The position numbers and the translations under genes were made by a program. Shown here piece by piece: positions 1 through 8,691 of a DNA stretch of 64,000 nt. The notes beneath the pieces are model-generated. The model did no database searches, was not told the origin of the DNA, and was given only the letters and a program-made list of their open reading frames with translations. Origin of the DNA: JBCBTD01 sp039818825 (GTDB lineage Bacteria > Pseudomonadota > Alphaproteobacteria > Geminicoccales > Geminicoccaceae); assembly GCA_039818825.1 (NCBI GenBank), contig JBCBTD010000006.1, positions 48,746-112,745 of the forward strand, written 5' to 3'. Each line of letters starts with the position of its first letter. Position 1 is the first letter of the stretch.

Positions 1-2
1 GA

Positions 3-509
3 CGGCTCGCCTGGTTGTCCGCCAACATCGTCCTCAACGTGATCGCCGCGAGCGTCATCGCCGCATACGAAGAGACGCTCGCGGCTGTGATCGCCATCGC
101 CATCTTCCTGCCGATGGTCTCGGACATGAGCGGCTGTTCCGGCAACCAGGCCGTCGCGGTGAGCATGCGTGAGCTGTCCCTGGGCCTCGCGCGGCCGGCC
201 GACGCGTTCCGCGTCTGGCGCAAGGAGATCGTCGTCGGCCTCATCAACGGGTTCGCGCTCGGCGTCTTGATCGGCATCGTTTGCTGGCTTTGGAAAGGCA
301 ATGTGTGGCTAGGCGCCGTCATCGGCACGGCCCTCGGGCTGAACACGCTCATCGCCGTGTCGATCGGCGGGGTGGTGCCGTTGCTGTTGAAGCGTATCGG
401 CCAGGACCCGGCCGCAGCGAGTGGTCCTTTGCTGACGACGGTGACCGACATGGCCGGCTTCTTTCTCGTGCTCAGCTTGGCGACATTGATGATGCCCTAC
501 CTCGTCTGA
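3..509 (+). CDS. mgtE: MgtE-family magnesium transporter, C-terminal part
   Basis: The frame is open from the window edge, so only the last 168 residues of the protein are present. They match the membrane domain of MgtE-type divalent cation channels: several long hydrophobic segments, the acidic and Ser-rich stretch MVSDMSGCSGNQA, which corresponds to the family's conserved pore-region motif, and a final helix ending MMPYLV. MgtE imports Mg2+ across the inner membrane. In the complete protein, cytosolic N and CBS domains that gate the pore lie upstream; they would be outside this window. A TTG lies at 15 but the frame is coding before it, so I treat the gene as truncated by the window rather than starting there. 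Family assignment is firm; ion specificity is inferred from the family. Confidence 0.9.
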   Translation, partial: RLAWLSANIVLNVIAASVIAAYEETLAAVIAIAIFLPMVSDMSGCSGNQAVAVSMRELSLGLARPADAFRVWRKEIVVGLINGFALGVLIGIVCWLWKGNVWLGAVIGTALGLNTLIAVSIGGVVPLLLKRIGQDPAAASGPLLTTVTDMAGFFLVLSLATLMMPYLV

Positions 510-616
510 GGCACGTTGAACCGGCATTTCTGAACGACGGTTCAGTCCGTTGACGCTCGTCTGTCACGACCATGATCTACGACTTTCGTAGAAATCACCG
601 TTGTGGGAGTCCTGCG

Positions 617-1915
617 ATGCGTACGCTCGTGTTGGCGGCTTTGACGGCTGGCTCGGCCCTGGCGGGCGCGACCTTGCCCGCCGTCGCCCAAACCGAAACC
701 GGCAACGTCATCTTCCTGCATCCCGACGGGACCAGCGTGAACGCCTGGGGCGCGGCGCGAATGTTCACGGTGGGGCCGGACGGGGAACTGGCTTGGGACC
801 GGTTGCCGGCGCTCGGTGTCTACACGGGCCACATGGCCGACCGGCTCACCGGCACGAGCCACGGCGGTGCAACGGTCCACGCCTACGGCGTCAAGGTCGT
901 GAACGACAGCTTTGGTCTGAACGGCAACGAGCCGCTGACCGCCGCTTCGGGCGAGGCCATGTCGCTGGCGCGAGAGGCGATGGCGGCCGGCAAGGCCGTC
1001 GGGTTGATCCAAACCGGCCACATCGCCGAGCCTGGCACTGCCGTCTTCGTCGCGTCCAACGAGAGCCGGCGCAACACGGCCGAGATCGCCCAAGAGGTGA
1101 TCGAGAGCGGCGCCCAGGTGATCATGGCCGGCGGCGAGCGCTTCTTGTTGCCCGAAGGCACCGCGGGTCGGCACGGTCCGGGCACGCGCGAGGATGGTGT
1201 CGACCTGATCGCTCGGGCCGAGGAGCTGGGCTACACGGTCGTTTACGATCGCGACGAGCTACTGGCGCTCGACCCGGCGACCACCGAACGGGTATTGGGC
1301 GTTTTCGCCCATGGCCATACCTTCAACGACGAGCCGCGCGAGCGGAACCTGATCGACGGCAAGCCGACCTACGTCGAGACGGCGCCGACGCTCGCGGAGA
1401 TGAGCGAGGTGGCGCTCGCAATCCTGAGTCGCAGCCCGAGCGGCTTCTTCGCCGTGATCGAGGAAGAGGGCACCGACAACGTCGCGAACAACATGAACGC
1501 CGCCGGCGCGTTGGAGGCTCTGGCGCGGGCCGATGCCGCGATCGCCGTTGCCCACGCCTTCGTCGAGGCCAATCCGAACACCTTGCTGATCACGGCGGCC
1601 GACAGCGACGCCGGTGGCATGCAGGTCGTCAGCGGCAGCCTCGCGGAAGCAGGCGAGCCGGTGGCCGCGACCACCAACGGCGGCGGTATCCTCCACGGCC
1701 AACAGGGAGTCCACGGCGACGTCTTCATGTCGGCGAAGGACGCCCAGGGTGTCGAGCATCCCTTCGGCATCGCCTGGGTCGGCACCAACGACGTCGCCGG
1801 CGGCATCCTGGTCCGAGCCGCGGGCTTGAACGCCGACCGGGTCACGCCGCTGATGGACAACACCGACGTCTACAAGCTGATGCACGTCACCCTGTTCGGC
1901 AGCGACCTGCTCTGA
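617..1915 (+). CDS. Secreted alkaline-phosphatase-like protein with altered metal ligands
   Basis: A protein of 432 residues. The ATG at 617 is chosen because GGGAG lies 8 bases upstream and a clear signal peptide follows (cleavage likely near AVAQ, residues 22-25). An earlier ATG at 572 lacks these. The fold-defining landmarks of alkaline phosphatase are present: an N-terminal metal aspartate in HPDGTS (residue 37), a serine in GTSHGGAT (residue 81) followed by the GVK helix, an EEEGTDN segment replacing the usual (E)xxxxD-H motif, and AADSDAGG replacing the usual TADH. Several metal-binding His positions therefore appear as Asn or Ser, although a late His in GVHGDVF remains. It probably acts in the periplasm. 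It may be a phosphatase with different metal use, or a non-catalytic homologue. It stands alone between mgtE and a thioesterase gene. Confidence 0.8.
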   Translation: MRTLVLAALTAGSALAGATLPAVAQTETGNVIFLHPDGTSVNAWGAARMFTVGPDGELAWDRLPALGVYTGHMADRLTGTSHGGATVHAYGVKVVNDSFGLNGNEPLTAASGEAMSLAREAMAAGKAVGLIQTGHIAEPGTAVFVASNESRRNTAEIAQEVIESGAQVIMAGGERFLLPEGTAGRHGPGTREDGVDLIARAEELGYTVVYDRDELLALDPATTERVLGVFAHGHTFNDEPRERNLIDGKPTYVETAPTLAEMSEVALAILSRSPSGFFAVIEEEGTDNVANNMNAAGALEALARADAAIAVAHAFVEANPNTLLITAADSDAGGMQVVSGSLAEAGEPVAATTNGGGILHGQQGVHGDVFMSAKDAQGVEHPFGIAWVGTNDVAGGILVRAAGLNADRVTPLMDNTDVYKLMHVTLFGSDLL

Positions 1916-1971
1916 GCCGGCGCTTGTGGTAGCGTCTCCCGTTGGAGGGGGAAACTCTGGGAGACGCCGCC

Positions 1972-2391
1972 ATGGCCATGGCGATCGAGACCTTCCGCGG
2001 CGTCGCACATCCCTGGCTGTGCGACGCCTTCGGTCATCTGAACACCCGCCACCAGATGGCGATGTTCGACGACGCCGGGTTCCACTTTCTCCACGCCATC
2101 GGCCCCACCGCGGCGGCGATGAGTGCCGAGCGCAAAGGTTGGGCCGACGTGCGGTTGGAGGTCGACCTGAAGGACGAGGTGCCGTTCGGCAGCCTCGTCG
2201 TCATCCGCTCGCATCTGATCAAGGTCGGCCGCACGTCGCTCACCTACGCCCACGCCATGCACAGCGCCGACGACGACCGGCTACACACGTCCATGCAGAT
2301 CACCACCGTCCATTTCGACCTGGAACTGCGCAAGGCGGCACCGTTGCCGGCGGTGGTTCTCGAGAAGGCACAGCGATTTCTGGCCGAGTAA
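1972..2391 (+). CDS. Hotdog-fold acyl-CoA thioesterase (4HBT type)
   Basis: A 139-residue single-domain protein. The N-terminal segment DAFGHLNTRHQMAMFDDAG (about residues 18-36) has the Asp, Gly-His-Asn and following helix typical of 4-hydroxybenzoyl-CoA thioesterase-like enzymes. The remainder alternates strands ending in a VHFDLELRKA edge, as in YbgC and FcbC relatives. Such enzymes hydrolyse acyl-CoA esters in the cytoplasm; the acyl group cannot be told from sequence. The ATG at 1972 is preferred because GGAG lies 8 bases upstream; a second ATG two codons later is possible. It follows the phosphatase-like gene by 56 bases on the same strand and faces the MocR gene, so it may share a transcript with the former. 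Confidence 0.8.
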   Translation: MAMAIETFRGVAHPWLCDAFGHLNTRHQMAMFDDAGFHFLHAIGPTAAAMSAERKGWADVRLEVDLKDEVPFGSLVVIRSHLIKVGRTSLTYAHAMHSADDDRLHTSMQITTVHFDLELRKAAPLPAVVLEKAQRFLAE

Positions 2392-2631
2392 GGGCCGGAG
2401 AACGGCTTACGGCAGCGCGGTGGCGGGGTCGTCCCGAGGCTGGAAGAGACCGCCTTCCGACGTCGCAGGCGAAAACGCCGATGGCCGTCATGTGGGCCTC
2501 GGCCGAACCTCCGGCTTTCACACGACCTTGGTTGTTCGAGGGCGGAAGCGGACGCTCGTCCATGTATGACGGAATGGCGTCTGTCCGAGCGTGATGCCAA
2601 GCCGACTTTCGGTGGCACGCCCATTGTGAAA

Positions 2632-4026
2632 CTAGAGGAGCAGCGTGGTGCCGGTAGAAGGCCCGTCCAGGAGCTTTCTCAGTGTATCCAGCCCTCGTTT
2701 CAGCCGGCTCTCGTCAGCCTCATGGCTGAGGCAGAGCCGAACGGCTCGAGGTGCCGCACCCGGGGTCACTGCAAATGCGGCGCCTTCGGTGACCCTGACG
2801 TCGCGACGCCCCGCTTCGGCTCGAAACGCGTCTGACGACCATTTCTCGGGAAGTTTCAGCCACAGGTGTAGTCCGAACGGATCTGCGAGAATCTCATGAT
2901 CTCCGAGAATCGAACGGGCCATGTTCTGGCGGCGTGAGGCAATGTCTCGCTGCGCTTTCGTCAGGCGATCGGCCGTACCATCCGTTATCCAGCGCGCCGC
3001 GATTTCCGCCATGAGCGGCGGTGTCATCCAACATGTCAGATTGACCGCCCCGCGAATCGCAGCCGCAATCTCCGCTGGCGCACGAACGAACCCCACACGC
3101 AGCCCGGGGGCCAGGCACTTCGACGTGCTGGTGATGTAGATCGTCCGCTCCGGCGCATAGGCCGTCACCGGGCGCACGCCGTCAGGCTGCAAAAGACCGC
3201 ATACGTCATCCTCGATGAGCAAGAAATCATGGCGTCGGGCGGCTTCTGCCACGGCTTTTCGCCGGTCCGGTTGCATCGTCGCAGTCGTTGGGGATTGAAG
3301 TGTGGGGGTGAAATACAACGCCTTTACGGCGTGGGTTCTACAAATCTCCAAGAGCTGATCCGGACACAGGCCAGCATCGTCGATCGGGACGGGTGCGAGC
3401 TTCAACTCCAATCTCTCGGCCATCGTCTTGACCGGCGCGTAGGTCAGTTGTTCGGTCAGCAACAGGTCGTGCGGTCGGGTCACCGTCATCAGCGCCACCA
3501 GAATGCCGTGTTGTGCGCCGTTGGTGATCACCACCTCGTCTCGGTCCGCGTCGACGCCCGAGCGCCGCAGCCACGCAACGGCCGCCTCCGAATGGCGGGC
3601 GAGATCGGCCTCGGTCTGGTAGTCGAGGAGCGATCGCAGCTCCCGAGTGCGGTTCAACGCAGCCAAGGTCGATGCGAGGTGTTCCGCGGCAAGCCCTGGT
3701 GCTGGAAGGTTGCGCGACAGGTCGATCGGGCCGGTGGCGGGACGACGCATGTCGGACAGGCTTGCTACAGGCGCCGGCTCGCTCGTCTCGCGCACGAAGG
3801 TTCCGCGGCCCACTTCGCCTCGTAGCAGCGCTCGTGCCACGCCTTCTGCATAGGCGCGGCTGGTCGTGTTCGGTGACACGCCCAGACGAAACGCCAGCTC
3901 ACGGTGCGGCGGCAACCGCGTCCCCTGCACGAGCGCACCGGAGACGATGTCCTCGGCCAGCGCCTCGACGATCTGCAGGTACTTTGGCCCACGTCGCTCG
4001 GCCAAGTTCGGCGTCCAGATTGCCAT
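2632..4026 (-). CDS. MocR/PdxR-type GntR regulator with aminotransferase-like domain
   Basis: A 464-residue protein counted from the ATG at 4026, whose product begins MAIWTP like many MocR proteins. Residues 14-80 form a GntR winged helix (LPPHRELAFRLGVSPNTTSRAY). The rest is a fold-type I aminotransferase-like domain with the PLP lysine in STSKCLAPGLRVGF. Such proteins bind PLP or a PLP adduct and regulate adjacent genes rather than transaminate. The frame can be extended to codon 4068, but that extension runs into the repeat region that looks like its operator. It is divergent from an EamA permease, which is probably its target. The tail after about residue 450 is short and unremarkable. 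Confidence 0.88.
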   Translation of the reverse strand: MAIWTPNLAERRGPKYLQIVEALAEDIVSGALVQGTRLPPHRELAFRLGVSPNTTSRAYAEGVARALLRGEVGRGTFVRETSEPAPVASLSDMRRPATGPIDLSRNLPAPGLAAEHLASTLAALNRTRELRSLLDYQTEADLARHSEAAVAWLRRSGVDADRDEVVITNGAQHGILVALMTVTRPHDLLLTEQLTYAPVKTMAERLELKLAPVPIDDAGLCPDQLLEICRTHAVKALYFTPTLQSPTTATMQPDRRKAVAEAARRHDFLLIEDDVCGLLQPDGVRPVTAYAPERTIYITSTSKCLAPGLRVGFVRAPAEIAAAIRGAVNLTCWMTPPLMAEIAARWITDGTADRLTKAQRDIASRRQNMARSILGDHEILADPFGLHLWLKLPEKWSSDAFRAEAGRRDVRVTEGAAFAVTPGAAPRAVRLCLSHEADESRLKRGLDTLRKLLDGPSTGTTLLL

Positions 4027-4056
4027 CAGTGCAATGTTTCCCTTGTTGCTGTGCAT

Positions 4057-4090
4057 TGATAGATGCAATTTTCATATCAATAGGTGCAAT
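4057..4090. promoter_or_regulatory. Direct repeats, candidate MocR operator
   Basis: The divergent intergenic region holds two similar units, TGATAGATGCAAT at 4057-4069 and CAATAGGTGCAAT at 4078-4090, in the same orientation and offset by 21 bases (two helical turns). A third TGCAAT lies at 4030-4035, inside the gap before the regulator start. MocR proteins are known to bind direct repeats between themselves and a divergent target gene, so this is a plausible operator for the pair. No convincing -10/-35 elements were identified. Confidence 0.55.
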
Positions 4091-4109
4091 CTTGAGATGC
4101 GAGTTCGAC

Positions 4110-5054
4110 ATGATGGCGGCGACGAAAACCGGAACCGGGATCTCGCTCGCCTTCGTGTGCCTGTGCCTCCTCGGCGTCATGCCCATCATCGCGAACAGTC
4201 GTCCGGATGACTTCGGCGCACTCGGGTTCGCATTTTTTCTGTCGATCTGGCAGCTTGTCTTCGCCGTACCGCTCTTCGTCCACGAAATTCGGTCGGACGA
4301 CAAAGGCATCTTCACGACGTCTCTCGGGCGTCGCGAGCGACGGCGCGCGCTCATGGTCAGCCTCGTGACCGGCGTGATGTTCGGTCTCTCGACGTACCTC
4401 TATGTCTTGGGGGTCGAGAAGGCGGGTGCCGTGAGTGCGGCGATCGCGATCCAGGCCTATCCGCTCTTTGCGATACTCTGGGAAACCCTCTTTCTCAAAC
4501 GCCACAAGACCACGGCCGAACTGCTCCTCACTGCAGTCCTGATCGGCGCGCTCTGTTATCTCGCTTCCGGCGGGACGGGAAGGATCGATGGGGTCTCGCC
4601 GTGGTTCTTCGTGGCCTTGGGCGTGCCGTTCCTCTGGAGCGTCGCCCATGTGCTCATCAAGGAAGAGCTTGGACGCACCCCGATCACCCCTGCCCAGGTC
4701 ACCTTCTTCCGCGTTGCCGTCTCTGCTGCCTTTTTGGTCGTCGTCCTGATGATTGCGGAGCCCGCCGCTTTTTCTGTGGCGATCCGGAGGTTGGATTTCC
4801 AGGTATTCGCCATGACCATGGGTCTCGTGTACTACGTTGAGCTGGTCGTCTGGTTTTACGCTGTCCGCTTCATCGACGTCTCACTGGCGAGTTCGATCGC
4901 GACACCTTGGCCCGCGCTGACGATGGTGCTGGCCGTCGTTTTCCTTGGCGACCCGGTCGAGACTTACCAGATTGGCGCTTTCTTGGTCGTCGTGGCCAGT
5001 ATCTACGGTCTCACGGTCGCCGGGCTCAGGAAGGAGCGGGCCCAGTCGGCGTGA
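4110..5054 (+). CDS. EamA/DMT-superfamily membrane transporter
   Basis: A protein of 314 residues with about ten hydrophobic segments arranged as two EamA repeats, the usual size for drug/metabolite transporters. The first repeat includes GVEKAGAVSAAIAIQAYPLF, and the second ends with ATPWPALTMVLAVVFLGDP, both typical EamA signatures. It likely exports an amino acid or related metabolite at the inner membrane. Two ATGs (4110 and 4113) are adjacent; the first is given. It is divergent from a MocR-type regulator separated by about 80 bases with direct repeats, a common arrangement in which the regulator controls the exporter. Substrate unknown. Confidence 0.85.
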   Translation: MMAATKTGTGISLAFVCLCLLGVMPIIANSRPDDFGALGFAFFLSIWQLVFAVPLFVHEIRSDDKGIFTTSLGRRERRRALMVSLVTGVMFGLSTYLYVLGVEKAGAVSAAIAIQAYPLFAILWETLFLKRHKTTAELLLTAVLIGALCYLASGGTGRIDGVSPWFFVALGVPFLWSVAHVLIKEELGRTPITPAQVTFFRVAVSAAFLVVVLMIAEPAAFSVAIRRLDFQVFAMTMGLVYYVELVVWFYAVRFIDVSLASSIATPWPALTMVLAVVFLGDPVETYQIGAFLVVVASIYGLTVAGLRKERAQSA

Positions 5055-5229
5055 GCTCGGAGGCGCTGCTGATCGAACCAACCCGGTTCTCGGTAGCCGC
5101 CGCTCGATGATGGTCTTTTTGGGAACAGGATTCGGCGACCGTCGGGGCACGTCTGCCGAAGGCTCGCGTCCGTCAGCCGATCCACCTCGTCTTGTTCTCG
5201 ACCATCCAGCCGCAACCGTGACACGGCGA

Positions 5230-6768
5230 TCAGTGCGGGCCGCGGTCTTCGACGACCTGTTCCGGGTGCGTCTCCGCCCACTCGTCGAGGAACGCCGCCA
5301 TCGCTTCGTTCATGGCGCCGACGACGTCCGACCTGCGCAACGGTGCCCCGGCCTCCAGCGCGAGCCGAGCGCAGGTCACATGGTCGCGTTCGTCGACATC
5401 GAGGCGGTTCTGCGATCCGTGGACGATGGTCCCGACGATGTCGCCGCCATAGTCGTTCACGTGGCCGAGGTCGGGCGCCAGCGTCAGCAGCCAGGCAACC
5501 TGCCGCGGGAGTCCCGCCCAACCCGCCAAGTGAAGTGGCGGCATGCCCATCTCTTCGGTCGTCGATGGGTCGATGCCGACCGCGACGAGTGCCTGGGCAT
5601 GGCGCAGCCGGTCCTCGTGGAGAATGACCCGCGCGAGAATGCGGCGCTCTTCCGGGCTGAGTGGCAGCCCGTCGAGGCGGCGGCCAGGTGACCGATGGCC
5701 GTCGGCGCAGGCGGCGAGGATCGTCTCCGTCTCGCTCAAAGGCAACGCATTGCCGGCCGTGGTCAGGGCGTCAGCGAACGCGGCGTTGCCGTAGATCCTG
5801 GCCAAGGCGTAGGCGCTGTGTCCCTGCCAGAGCGCATGTCCGTCCGCTCCATGCTGCAGGAGCAACGTGGCGAAGCGCCCATCGCGTCCACGCCGTGCCG
5901 CTTGATGAAGAGCAGGGATGGTGTCGATCGGCTGACCACTCGGATGATCGAGCACCGCTTCGTTGGGGTCGGCGCCGTAGTCGAGGAGCAGTCGCGCACC
6001 GTCGAGGTCGTCGAAGTCGAGCATGCGGGCGAGGGCGTTGGTTCCTCGCGTTCGCACGCCGTGGCGCATCAGCAGCTTGATACCCTCGAGATGCCCGAGT
6101 TCGGTTGCGTGGTAGAGCGACTCGTTGTCGTCGGGCGATGCGCCATGGTCGAGAAGCCACGCCGCGAGCGGAAGGTTGCCGGCATGGCCGAGCGCGCCGT
6201 ACAGCGCCGACAGCCGATGCTCTGACCCAGGCTCGGCTGGGTAGCTGTCGTTCACGTCAGCGCCTGCAGCGACCAGCGCTTCGGCGACGGCGATCATCGC
6301 GGCCTCACGCTCCGGTGCCGATCGGAGACGACGGGAGAACGCGAGGTGCAGGATCGGCGAGCGCACGCCGACCACTCGGGTCGCGTTGGCGGGGTCTGCC
6401 GTGAGTACCGCTCGTACGCCATCGAAGTCGTACAATGCGCATTGCAGGCCGAAGTTGGCAGACCCCAGACCAGGATCGTCGCCGAGCAGATCCTCGACCA
6501 TCCAGCTCTGGCCGAGATAAAGGGCGACCTTCAAACGTTCCGCCCGCTGCTCTCGGTCCATGGCCCGCCTCTCGGCGGCGAACTTGAGCTTCGGCCAGCT
6601 CTCGTACCCGTGCTCGTGGGCGATGACGTGCAACGCGTCGACGTGGCCCAGCGTCTCCCGGTTCGGAAACAGGGTGCCGGCACGCATCAAGGCGTCGGTT
6701 TCGCCGGCGGCAACGGCGCGCTTCAGCCGTTTGGCTTGCCGGCGGAGGTCGTCGAGGGAAGGTGCCAT
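5230..6768 (-). CDS. Ankyrin-repeat protein
   Basis: A 512-residue soluble protein without a signal peptide. The N-terminal 60 residues form a helical DDLRRQAKRLKRAVAAG region and an AHEHGYESWPKLK motif common in bacterial ankyrin proteins. Repeats follow, with recognisable units such as ALVAAGADVNDS, AAWLLDHGASPDD, KLLMRHGVRTRG, RLLLDYGADPNEA and TLLLQHGADGHAL, then a second set near the C-terminus including LALEAGAPLRRSD. Ankyrin domains mediate protein binding; a specific partner cannot be inferred. It is monocistronic as far as visible, with 175 bases downstream and about 210 bases upstream that contain no gene. Confidence 0.85.
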   Translation of the reverse strand: MAPSLDDLRRQAKRLKRAVAAGETDALMRAGTLFPNRETLGHVDALHVIAHEHGYESWPKLKFAAERRAMDREQRAERLKVALYLGQSWMVEDLLGDDPGLGSANFGLQCALYDFDGVRAVLTADPANATRVVGVRSPILHLAFSRRLRSAPEREAAMIAVAEALVAAGADVNDSYPAEPGSEHRLSALYGALGHAGNLPLAAWLLDHGASPDDNESLYHATELGHLEGIKLLMRHGVRTRGTNALARMLDFDDLDGARLLLDYGADPNEAVLDHPSGQPIDTIPALHQAARRGRDGRFATLLLQHGADGHALWQGHSAYALARIYGNAAFADALTTAGNALPLSETETILAACADGHRSPGRRLDGLPLSPEERRILARVILHEDRLRHAQALVAVGIDPSTTEEMGMPPLHLAGWAGLPRQVAWLLTLAPDLGHVNDYGGDIVGTIVHGSQNRLDVDERDHVTCARLALEAGAPLRRSDVVGAMNEAMAAFLDEWAETHPEQVVEDRGPH

Positions 6769-6978
6769 CGGTTCTCTCGCATCTGCCCGATGGTCCGCCG
6801 AGCGGGCATGAGATCACCGATATGGTGTCGACGCTCAGCGAGGTGCCGATGACCAGCTTTCCGCGGACCCGGGCGCCGCCTCGAACGGCTCCTCGTCGGT
6901 AGCTCGAGGTGGTGTCGTCGGCAAGCTAGCCGCGGCGTGGCCCTGCCAGGGACGACCGATCGGGCTCGGCAGTCTCGT

Positions 6979-7215
6979 TCACCGTCCGCCTCTCCAATAG
7001 TCGTTTGCGGCGGCGACCGTTGCGAAGTTGGCTGCAACGACGCCGGAGATCGCGATGAGGGCAGTGGCGTCGTCCGCATAGTCGGGTCGCAGCTTTTCGC
7101 GGACGGCAGCATCCGGCTGGGTCAGTTTCACCGCCGTGCGCGCGAGCTTGATCGCCAGCGCATAGCCTGCTTCGGGCGTGTCGGTTTCGAGTGTGGCGAG
7201 CCAGCTATCGGCCAT
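6979..7215 (-). CDS. Small protein of unknown function (78 aa)
   Basis: A 78-residue reading frame supported by a strong GGAGG ribosome site 9 bases before its ATG and by codon use like its neighbours. The product is mostly helical, ending ISGVVAANFATVAAANDYWRGG. The distribution of residues (a DDATALIAISGVVAANF helix) is loosely reminiscent of the C-terminal helix of carboxymuconolactone-decarboxylase/AhpD proteins, but the catalytic CxxC-His segment is absent, so I do not assign it. No signal peptide or membrane segment. It sits 56 bases upstream of the start of the next minus-strand gene's stop region and may be cotranscribed with it. Confidence 0.6.
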   Translation of the reverse strand: MADSWLATLETDTPEAGYALAIKLARTAVKLTQPDAAVREKLRPDYADDATALIAISGVVAANFATVAAANDYWRGGR

Positions 7216-7271
7216 GACGTTCGTCCTCCGTTGCGAGCGACGCGTTCAGCGCCGCCCGTCCGTTTCGTCGA

Positions 7272-8021
7272 TCATCTCACTTTACCCGGCAGCGACAGGT
7301 CGCCGGACGCGACGTCGAAGACATCGGTGACGCAAAGCAAGGGCGCGTGGATGCTCTCGTTGACCCGGAGGGCCGACGTCACGCCGTCATAAGAAGCGCC
7401 CACAGCTGCACCGGCGACGGCGGCGTTGATGGCGATTTCCGGTCCGTCGAAGACGGGTGTGAAGCCGGGACTGTCGATCAGCAACGGGAGGCCCGGCCAT
7501 GTCGCCGGAAGATTGGGTGTCGCACCGTCTGGGATGTCCTTGACCGCCAGCGCCCCCGCTCCGCAGCCATCGGTGGCGGCAAGCACCACCCAATGACTGT
7601 GCCAAACGGCGCCGTCGTTGGCGAGGTCGCCGTCCGCGTTCTCGTCGTAAAGCGGCGTGTCGTCGAAATCCGGATGGTTCGTCGCCGCCATGGCGAGAAT
7701 GCCGGCGCCTTGGTCGAAGCCGACGACGGAGGGATCGAGCGAGGTCGGCCAGACATAGGACCACACGGGGGCGCCGCCGAGCGAACCGGCGGCAGTGGGA
7801 ACGGCCTCGCCCGCCACACCGCTCGTGGTCATGTGGAACGTCACGACGTTGCCGTTGCGATGCACATGGGCGGCGAGGATGTCGAAAGCGGCGATCTTGG
7901 CCGTGTCTGCCGGTGAGATCACCGCTCCATCCTGATGAATGGCGTGGCGGTGGTTGCCGTCGGCGAAAGCCTGTCCGGCGGCGGCCACGAAGGCAAGGGC
8001 GGCTAGTCCGTACGTGTTCAT
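7272..8021 (-). CDS. Secreted His-rich protein of unknown function
   Basis: A 249-residue protein with a signal peptide (cleavage likely after GQAFA, residues 15-19). The mature part begins DGNHRHAIHQDG and holds further His clusters (HVHRNGN, NHPDFDD, WHSHWVV) plus two Cys, so a metal-binding role in the periplasm is conceivable but unproven. I do not recognise the family. It is divergent from a MarR-type regulator, and the 91-base gap holds three copies of GAGTCGCTA, which suggests this gene is the regulator's target. The ATG at 8021 directly starts the signal peptide. Confidence 0.65.
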   Translation of the reverse strand: MNTYGLAALAFVAAAGQAFADGNHRHAIHQDGAVISPADTAKIAAFDILAAHVHRNGNVVTFHMTTSGVAGEAVPTAAGSLGGAPVWSYVWPTSLDPSVVGFDQGAGILAMAATNHPDFDDTPLYDENADGDLANDGAVWHSHWVVLAATDGCGAGALAVKDIPDGATPNLPATWPGLPLLIDSPGFTPVFDGPEIAINAAVAGAAVGASYDGVTSALRVNESIHAPLLCVTDVFDVASGDLSLPGKVR

Positions 8022-8044
8022 GGTCCTGACCTTGCTGTTGTTGA

Positions 8045-8102
8045 TAGCGAGTCGCTAATAGCAGTGAGTCGCTACGATTGCAACACCAGTTTCGAGTCGC
8101 TA
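8045..8102. promoter_or_regulatory. Triple GAGTCGCTA motif, candidate MarR operator
   Basis: The nine-base sequence GAGTCGCTA occurs at 8049-8057, 8066-8074 and 8094-8102, between the divergent His-rich secreted protein and the MarR gene. The first copy lies in a perfect palindrome, TAGCGA-G-TCGCTA (8045-8057). MarR dimers bind short palindromes, and the placement directly before both starts fits autoregulation and repression of the neighbour. The last copy ends 10 bases before the MarR ATG, so that message may have a very short leader. Confidence 0.65.
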
Positions 8103-8112
8103 TCTGTGTGGT

Positions 8113-8691
8113 ATGGAACAGGCCGTGTCAGCCCGACTTCGCGAGCTCCTGGACCGGATCGCCAGGGTCACGGCGGCCGAAGAGTGGAGCGACGATCTCA
8201 ACCCGGCACAGCGCAGCGCGCTCGCTTATCTGGCGCGGGCCAATCGGTTCTCACGCGCGCCATCCAACGTGGCCGACTACCTGTGCACGACACGGGGTAC
8301 CGCGTCGCAGACCCTGAAGGCGCTGGAACGCAAGGGCTTCATCGCGAAGACCCCATCGCCGGTCGACGGACGCAGCATCTCCTACGAACCGACCGACCTC
8401 GGTCACACGGCGCTCCGCGCGCCGAGCGACCTGGACACGGCACTTTCGACGATCGACGCCGGTGACGCCGAACGCCTCTCGACCGTGCTCGACACGACCT
8501 TGCGTGCCGTTCTGCAACGGCGCGGCCATCGGTCATTCGGGGTCTGCAAGACGTGTCGGCATCATCGGATGACACGAGACGGCTACCACTGCGCTCTCTT
8601 GGACGTGGCCCTCTCGGGAGAGCAACGCGAGGAACTGTGCCACGAACACGTGGCAGCGTTGGACCTGGCGCCGGGTGGCGTTGGCGGCTGA
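8113..8691 (+). CDS. MarR-family regulator with C-terminal Cys/His cluster
   Basis: A 192-residue protein. Residues 30-135 form a MarR winged helix (helix-turn-helix near SNVADYLCTTRGTASQTLKA, wing near SPVDGRSISYEPT). Beyond the usual MarR end is a tail with CKTCRHH (Cys145, Cys148), HC (Cys160) and ELCHEH (Cys176, His177, His179). Four cysteines with this spacing suggest a zinc or iron-sulfur site, which could sense metal or redox state. MarR repressors are dimeric and lose DNA binding on ligand binding or oxidation. No good ribosome site precedes the ATG at 8113. It is divergent from a secreted His-rich protein, with triple repeats between. Confidence 0.85.
   Translation: MEQAVSARLRELLDRIARVTAAEEWSDDLNPAQRSALAYLARANRFSRAPSNVADYLCTTRGTASQTLKALERKGFIAKTPSPVDGRSISYEPTDLGHTALRAPSDLDTALSTIDAGDAERLSTVLDTTLRAVLQRRGHRSFGVCKTCRHHRMTRDGYHCALLDVALSGEQREELCHEHVAALDLAPGGVGG

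Noticed and set aside
540..616. Possible Pho box before the phosphatase-like gene
   Set aside because: Only one CTGTCA half-site was found; the second half at the required spacing is absent, so phosphate regulation is not supported.
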